Under the pieces are notes generated by a model. That model was given only the letters and a program-made list of their open reading frames with translations. It made no database searches and was not told the origin of the DNA. Shown here in pieces: positions 57,561 to 64,000 of a stretch of DNA of 64,000 nucleotides (the first letter of the stretch is position 1; each line of letters opens with the position of its first letter). A program made the position numbers and the translations under genes. Source of the DNA: Alopecurus myosuroides (Eukaryota > Streptophyta > Magnoliopsida > Poales > Poaceae); contig CM054063.1 of NCBI GenBank assembly GCA_028641055.1, positions 177,450,756-177,514,755 of the forward strand, read 5' to 3'.

Positions 57561-59923
57561 CTAATTGAGATTTTTTAGCGCAGCTTGTTGCTTCCGAATG
57601 TCTTCCATATCAACTACAAACTTCAGCCTCAGTTGCTCGGATTCTGCTTTCGCCGTCCTCATATCAGCAATTGTTCTGTGCACATTCACATCAAGCTGTG
57701 GTTTAGACTCAGACTGTGAAAGACATGATTCCACACGGGACTTCTTTGAGAAAGTATGTTTTCCACTCTTCGGCATGACAACTTCACTATCATCCTCGTC
57801 CTCAACCTCTGGAGCAGATCGAGACATCACCCTTTTCTTGATTACCTATCAAGCATGCAAAGAAAATAGATGAAAATAACATATGACAAGAATGTACAGA
57901 ACATAGATGAAACTAGCAGATGACAAGCATGTACAAAAATTGATGAAAACTGGCAGATTATAGTCAAACAATGGTGTGTGTCATGAACTAGCAGATGAGA
58001 AGCATAGATGAAACAGCAGGTGTCAAGCATGTGAGGAAGATAGATGAAAATAGCAGATGACAATCATGTATAAAAAATTGATGAAAACTAGCAGATTATA
58101 GTCAAACAACGGTGTGTGTGATGAACTAGCAGACGAGAAGCATAGATGAAACAGCAGGTGTCAAGCATGTGAGGAAGATAGATGAAAATAGCAGATGCCA
58201 AGCATCTACAAAAAATTGATGGAAACTAGCAGATTATAGTCAAACAACGGTGTGTGTCATGAACTAGCAGATGAGAAGCATAGATGAAACAGCAGGTGTC
58301 AAGCATGTGAGGAAGATAGATTAAAATAGCAGATGACAAGCATGTACAAAAAATAGATGAAAACTAGCATATTATAATCAACCAACTGTGTGTGTAATGA
58401 ACTAGCAGATGAGAAGCATAGATGGAATAGCAGGTGTCAAGCATGTGAGGAAGATAGATGGAAACCATGTTGAAATGACAACGACAACCTTAATTACTAT
58501 AAGTGGATTTCACGGCCTTAATTAGCTTGCCCAAACGTCTTATAGTATGGAATAGAGGAAGTAGCACAAAATATATGGCGCCACATTTATCAAACAGTTC
58601 AACACAAGATAAGAAAGCTGCACCCTAGTTGTTGCGATATCATGAAAGAATGTTGAGCTACCGGGTTAGGGAATAACCTGCAGCTCATTGTCCACGCTGA
58701 ATTGTGATTGATATGACACGACTCCTTCAGTGGCATTTGATTCCTCTTCAACATCATACACAGACATGTACTGAGATCCAGAGTCTTGCTTCTTGGTCTT
58801 TTGGGGGGGGTACAGTAGGACATGAAAGAAAACTTGCTGGCTTTACACCCAGTTCATGCATCTTTGTATTGTTTGCCATGATAGTTCTGGCACGCTCTTC
58901 TTCAATGGGGTGTAGTGGCAATCCTAACATGAATAAAGAACTAAAAGTAAAGTACAAATATAACACTCCATAAGAACCTAATACATCATAAATAATTAAG
59001 GCACTCATCTTGTAAGAACAGTCTAGTGCAAATAATATAAATTCTGATCCTAACTAAGACTGATAGGATCACAAACAAAGTGACATTAAACCTAATACGT
59101 AGTATACAAGCTAGATTGCTGCAAATGAGCAAAGTTTTACCAAGCAAGAAGGACACCCTTCCTATTTCCGTTACAAGAAATCGTTTAGAGAGATTTATTA
59201 CATCAAACATTAGCAGTATAATTAGGATAATAATGAAGCATCAAACATACGATTAAACAGACAACCAATTTAGAAAGATTAACTGCATCGAACATAAGCA
59301 GGATAATAAGGAAGCATCAAACATACAATTAAATAGAAAAAAGCAATTTAGAGAGAATAGTTGCCTGCGTCTTTAGGGTCTTCTGTCTTGCTGCGTTTCT
59401 CGCCTTCAATCATCACTTGTTTCAACGTGCTTGCAGACATTGACGGTGATGTTGCGGCGAGGTTGGAGACGAGGTGGCAGATCTGGATGTACGGCGAGGT
59501 CGGTGGCGAGGTGGCTGACCGGCGAACACGGCGTCGAGGTGGCTGACCGACGAGCACGGCGCGAGGTAGAAGATAACGTATGGCGAGGTTGGAGACGATG
59601 TGGCAGACAGGCAAGCACAACGGCGAGGTGGCGGATCTGGACGGCGAAAAGGCCGGTGATGTGGCAGATCTGGAGGGTGATCTCGACGGCGACGAGGGAG
59701 TTCTGGCAAGCGAGCTATACGGCGAGGTGTGAGACCGGGGGAATAGAGGATCTATTTTGGGAGGACAAGGGGGAGTGGATATTTCGAAATAGTGGCTTTC
59801 TCTTTCGGCGAGAGGGCCGATCGAGGGGATAAGGCAGGGTTTCAGAATAATTACAGAAATGCCCTCCAGGCTAAAGGTTGCCAGTTGTGTGCGGGAAGGC
59901 TGAGAAGTAAAATATCCTTGCAC
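57561..59923 (-). pseudogene. Broken multi-exon gene of unknown family inside the possible CACTA element
   Basis: Minus-strand pieces include a Pro/Ser-rich first part (59923-59348), a middle piece (58930-58672) reading HPIEEERARTIMANNTKMHE then LGVKPASFLSCP, which changes frame at a C-run (58803-58810), and a last exon (57863-57561) with VEDEDDSEVVMPKSGKHTFS and a coiled-coil end (TAKAESEQLRLKFVVDMEDI). The exon link is inferred. The region between the last two pieces is filled by 138-bp tandem repeats. I do not recognise a function. Confidence 0.4.
57866..58466. repeat. Tandem array of a 138-bp unit, about 4 copies
   Basis: The landmark TAGTCAAACAA(C/T)GG recurs at 57961, 58099, 58237 and (as TAATCAACCAACTG) 58375, exactly 138 bases apart each time. 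Within each unit ACTAGCAGATGA-like words recur as a subrepeat. Confidence 0.92.
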
Positions 59924-60004
59924 GAAAAAAATTGGGCGGGCTGTCCTGGCGCGAATTTTTTGGAGCGACGCGAAATTTTGGCGGAACTGCGGGAAACTTT
60001 GCTA

Positions 60005-60314
60005 GCCGTCCGATGTTGATGGGTGGCTTACAAAAATTGAGCATTTATGCAATTATTTAGTACTAAATATTGTGAAAGAATCCCGAAAGTATTTTACCTA
60101 AAATCCTGGAAAGGGTCAATTATGTGGAATACTACTACATGTTGATTGGTGGTTTGAACTTTGCTAGCCGTTGGATGCTAGTCAACTTTTTTGTCTACAC
60201 CTATCACAGGTGTCGGAAGGGGGTAGACCACTATTATTTTTTGCTTGGTTCTGTTAAGTTAGGCCATAGTTACGTGGATAACCCAAATCTAGATCTACTT
60301 GTAATAAGATTCCC
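60005..60314. other. Spacer before the satellite array
   Basis: AT-rich, with no gene seen. The word AACTTTGCTAGCCGT occurs at 59995 and again at 60157, perhaps a short duplication linked to the adjacent element's end. Confidence 0.5.
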
Positions 60315-63300
60315 TCCGGTTCGCCTGAAGAAACCATAGCCATGATGGGGGAAAAGACGGAACTGCCGTTCTGGCCCCTCTACGTGAGCCGGAAGGGGGT
60401 TGAAAATTGGAACCAATTTCTTGGTTTTGTTAGGTTAGGGACAAGGAACACCCAAGACAATGGTAGCGCCCACCTCTTGGCAAGATTTCCCCAATTCCGT
60501 CAGATCTGAGACTTTCGGGCTCTAAGTAGTCCTCGGACATGCTGAGAGAATCCGACGTCGGTGAAGTGCGCCCTAACACAGAGAGCGAGGGAATCTTGCG
60601 CATCCAAGACCCATGACACATTCTAACACACATGGTATGGCATACGCTGGGATTTGGTGGCATTCGGATGATCTGGAGCACCCTCTCCGGAGAAACCATA
60701 GCCCCGCTGGGAAAAAAGACGAAATTGCCGTTCTGGCCCCTCTACGTGAGCTGGAAGAGGATAGCAAAGTGGAACCAATTGCTTGGTTGTGTTATGTTAG
60801 GCCCAATGAACACCCAAGACAATTGTAGGTCCTACCTCTTGGAAAGTTTCCCCCATTTCCGTCAGATCTGGGAGTTTCGGGCTCTAAGTAGTCCTCGAAC
60901 TCGCTAGAGAGAATCCGACGCCGGTGAATCCCTAACACTGGGAGCGAGGAAATCTTGGGCATCCAAGACCCATGCCAAACTATAACACACGTGGTATGAC
61001 ATACCATGGGATTTGGTGGCATTCAAACGATCCTGAGCCCCCTCTTCGGAGAAACCATAGCCCCGATGAGGAAAAAGACGGAACTCTCGTTCTGGCCCCT
61101 CTACGTGAGCCAGAAGGGGATAGAAAAGTGCAACCAATTGCTTTGTTGTGTTATGTTAGGCACAAGGAACACCCAAGACAATGGTTGGGCCCACCGTTTG
61201 GCAAGATTCCCCCAGTTCCGTCAGTTCCGGGAGTTTCGGGCTAATCCTTAAACCCGCAGAGAGAATATGACGCCGGTGGAGACCTAACACAGAAAGCTAG
61301 GGAATTTTGGCCATCCAAGACCTATGACACACTCTAACACACATGTTATGGCATAACATGGGATTTGGTGGCATTCAGACGATCCGGGGCCCCCTCTCCG
61401 GAGAAACCATAGCCCGATGTGGAAAAAGACGGAACTGCCGTTCTGGCCACTCTACGTGAGCCGGAAAGGGGTAGAAAAGTGGAACCAATAGCTTGTTTTT
61501 GTTAGTTTAGGCCCAAGGAACACCCAAGACAATGTTGGGCCCACATGTTGGCAAGATTCCCCGAGTTCCGTCGGTTTCGGGAGTTTCGGGCTCTAAGTAG
61601 TCCTTGAACCCACCAGAGAGAATCCAACGCCGATGAAGCCCTAACAGAGAGAGAGAGGGAATCTTGGGCATCAGAGACCCATGACCCACTATAACACACA
61701 TGGTATGGCGTACCATGGGATTTGGTGGCATTCAAACGATCTAGAGGCCCCGCTGGGGAAAAAGACGAAGATGTCGTTCTGGCCCCTCTACGTTAGGCAG
61801 AAGGGGTAGCAAAGTGGAACCAACTGCTTGGTTGTATTAGGTTAGACCCAAGGAACACCCAAGACAACGATAGGGCCCACCTCCTGGCAAGGTTCTCCGA
61901 GTCCCGTCAGTTCCGGGAGTTTCGGGCTCTAAGTAGTCGTGGAACCCTCCAGAGAGAATCCGACGCCGGTGAAGCCCTAACACACAGAGAGAGGGAATCT
62001 TGGGCATCCAAGACCCGCAACACACTATAACACACATGGTATGTAATACCATGGGATTTGGTGGCATTAAGACGATCTGGACGCACCTCTCCGGAGAAAC
62101 AATAGCCCCGCTGGGGAAAAAGACGGAACTATCGTTCTGGCCCCTCTACGTTAGGCGGAAGAGGGTAGCAAAGTGGAACCAACTACTTGGTTGTATTAGG
62201 TTAGGCCCAAGGAACACCCAAGACAATGGTAGGGCCCACCTCTTGGCAATATTCCCCGAGTTCCGTTAGTTCCGGGAGTTTCGGGCTCTAAGTAGTCCTG
62301 GAACCCGCTAGAGAGAATCAGACGCGCCGGTGAAGCCATAACAGACAAAGAGAGGGAATCTTGGGCATCCAAGACTAGTGATACACTATAAAACACATGG
62401 TATGGAATACCATGGGATTTGATGGCATTCAGACGATCTGGAGGCCCATGATCCGGAGAAACCATAGCCCCGCTGGGGAAAAAGACGAAACTGCCGTTCT
62501 GGCCCCTCTACGTTAGGCGGAAGTGGGTAGCAAAGTGGAACCAACTGCTTGGTTGTATTAGGTTAGACCCAAGGAACACCCAAGAAAATGGTTGGGCCCA
62601 CCTATTGGAAAGATTCCTCGAGTTCCATCAGTTCAGGGAGTTTCGGGCTCTAAGTAGTCGTGGAACCCGCCAGAGAGAATCTGACGCACCGGTGAAGCAT
62701 AACAGAGAGAGAGAGAGGTAATCTTGGGCATCCAAGACCCATGACACACTATACACACACATGTTATGGCATACCATGGTGTATTTGGTGGCATTCAGAC
62801 GATCTGGAGGCCCCTCTCCAGAGAAACCATAACCCCGTCGGGAAAAAGACGGAACTGCCGTTCTGCCCCCTTTACGTGAGCTGGAAGGGGGTAGAAAAGT
62901 GGAACCAACTGCTCGGTTGTGTTAGGTTAGGCCCAATGAACACCCAAGACAATGGTAGGGCCCACTTCTTGGCAACATTCCCCGAGTTCCGTCGGTTCCG
63001 GGAGTTTCGGGCTCTAAGTAGTCCTGGAACCCGCCAGAGAGAATCTGACGCGCCGGTGAAGCCATAACAGTGAGAGAGAGGGAATATTGGGCATCCAAGA
63101 CCCATGAAACACTATACACACACACTTTATGGCATACCATGGTGTATTTGGTGGCATTCAGACGATCTGGAGGCCCCTCTCCAGAGAAACCATAGCCCCG
63201 CTGGGAAAAAGACGGAAGTGTCGTTTTGGCCCCTCTATGTGAGCCGGAAAGGGGTAGAAAAGTGGAATAAATTACTTGGTTGTGTTAGGTTAGGCCCAAG

Positions 63301-64000
63301 TAACACCCAATAAAATGGTAGGTCCCACCTCTTGGCAAGATTCCCCCCGTTTCGTGAGATCCGGGAGTTTCGGGCTAAGTAGAACCCGCGAAAGAGAATC
63401 TGACACCGGTGAAGCCATAACACATGGAGTAAGGGAATCTTGGGAATCCAATACCCATGCCACACTCTAAAACACAAGGTATGGAATACCATGGGATTTG
63501 GTGGCATTCAGACGATCCGGAGGCCCATCTCCAGAGAAACCATAGCCCCGTTGGGAAAAAGACGGAACTGCCGTTCTGGCCCATCTACATGAGAGGGAAT
63601 GGGGTAGAAAAGCGGATAAAATTGCTTGGTTGTGTTAGGTTAGGCCCAAGTAACACCCAAGACAATGGTAGGTCCCACCTCTTGGCAATATCCCCCCATT
63701 CCGTGAGATCTGGGAGTTTCGGGCTCTGAGTAGTCCTGGAACCCGCGAAAGAGAATGCGGTGCCGGTGAAGCCATAACACAAAGAGTGAGGGAATATTGG
63801 GCATCCAAGACCCATGCCACAATCTAACACACATGGTTTGTCATACCCTAGGATTGGGTGGGAATTCAGACGCTCCGGAGCCCCTCCCCGGAGAAACCCT
63901 AGGTCTGCAGAAGAAAAAGAAGAAACTGCCGGTCGGGCCCCTCTACGTGAGCCGGAAAGTGGTAGAAAAGTGGAACTAATTGCTTGGTTGTGTTATTTTA
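60315..64000. repeat. Tandem satellite array, unit about 356 bp, more than 10 copies
   Basis: The landmark CTGGCCCCTCTACGT (or a close variant) occurs at 60371, 60733, 61092, 61443, 61779, 62137, 62499, 62863, 63226, 63576 and 63934. The intervals are 362, 359, 351, 336, 358, 362, 364, 363, 350 and 358. Each unit carries GAAACCATAGCC(C)CG, GGTTGTGTTAGGTTAGGCCC, GGAACACCCAAGACAATGG, GGGAGTTTCGGGCT and a TGGGATTTGGTGGCATTC block. The array continues past the right edge. The 70-90 residue frames seen in each unit repeat with the unit and are not taken as genes. Confidence 0.93.

Larger units (their letters stand above)
56547..60001 (-). mobile_element. Possible CACTA-type DNA transposon
   Basis: The left end reads CTA|CACTACCAAATTCCGCGC, and a CTA follows the proposed right end at 60002-60004, fitting a 3-bp duplication. 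The right terminus (CAAAGTTTCCCGC on the minus strand) is not a clear CACTA end, so the boundary is weak. The left part is full of CGTCGC words, as in CACTA subterminal regions. Inside are tandem repeats and a broken minus-strand gene. Confidence 0.35.

Noticed and set aside
57866..58466. Regular repeats that might suggest a CRISPR array
   Set aside because: The genome is eukaryotic, and the 138-bp unit is a head-to-tail tandem repeat with no unique spacers.
60430..63979. Many 60-108 residue open frames on both strands in the satellite
   Set aside because: They recur once per 356-bp unit and differ only as the repeat differs. They reflect the array, not genes.
1..64000. tRNA, rRNA and small nuclear RNA genes
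   Set aside because: I saw no cloverleaf, box or rRNA core sequence by eye. A covariance-model search would be needed to exclude them.

Overview
The window is nuclear DNA of a grass, most likely Triticeae (wheat, Aegilops or barley group). The evidence is two host-type genes inside dense nested transposons, a DNA demethylase gene very close in sequence and exon plan to rice ROS1a, and grass-type Stowaway, Mutator, Helitron, Ty3 and LINE sequences. I worked only by reading the sequence, so family names rest on motifs and memory.

1-11220: the right part of a Tat-lineage Ty3/gypsy retrotransposon. It has gag, a full-length pol with a second RNase H, a multi-exon gene on the opposite strand with its own TATA box, a polypurine tract and the 3' LTR. 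A solo LTR of the same family sits inside the antisense gene.

11735-25605: a 5'-truncated LINE split by a 10.9 kb Mutator-like element (13095-24027) with a 9-bp target duplication. The element carries two convergent genes that read as intact after splicing: a FAR1-type MULE transposase and a Ulp1/C48-type cysteine protease. A second LINE 3' fragment follows. 25875-26782 is a small non-autonomous element with a 10-bp target duplication.

26951-27439: an intact, intronless SKP1-like gene on the minus strand. 27780-34130: a fold-back element with long inverted arms, broken by a complete but decayed Reina-type chromovirus (28167-33296, 5-bp target duplication).

36035-48745: a 17-coding-exon gene for a ROS1a/DEMETER-type 5-methylcytosine DNA glycosylase on the minus strand. 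All catalytic and iron-sulfur residues are present, but two exons are out of frame, so this copy is probably a recent pseudogene or carries sequence errors. A Stowaway MITE lies five bases from one splice donor.

49950-64000: intergenic repeats. These include a small fossil of a Ty3 RNase H, a Helitron-like element, non-coding LTR-like sequence, a cluster of near-palindromic CGGTAGTACCG motifs, a possible CACTA element with 135-bp and 138-bp tandem repeats, and a tandem satellite of about 356 bp that runs off the right edge.

The most interesting parts are the coding-intact two-gene Mutator element with its strand-biased intronic TTGCTMC motif, the damaged demethylase gene, and the satellite array.
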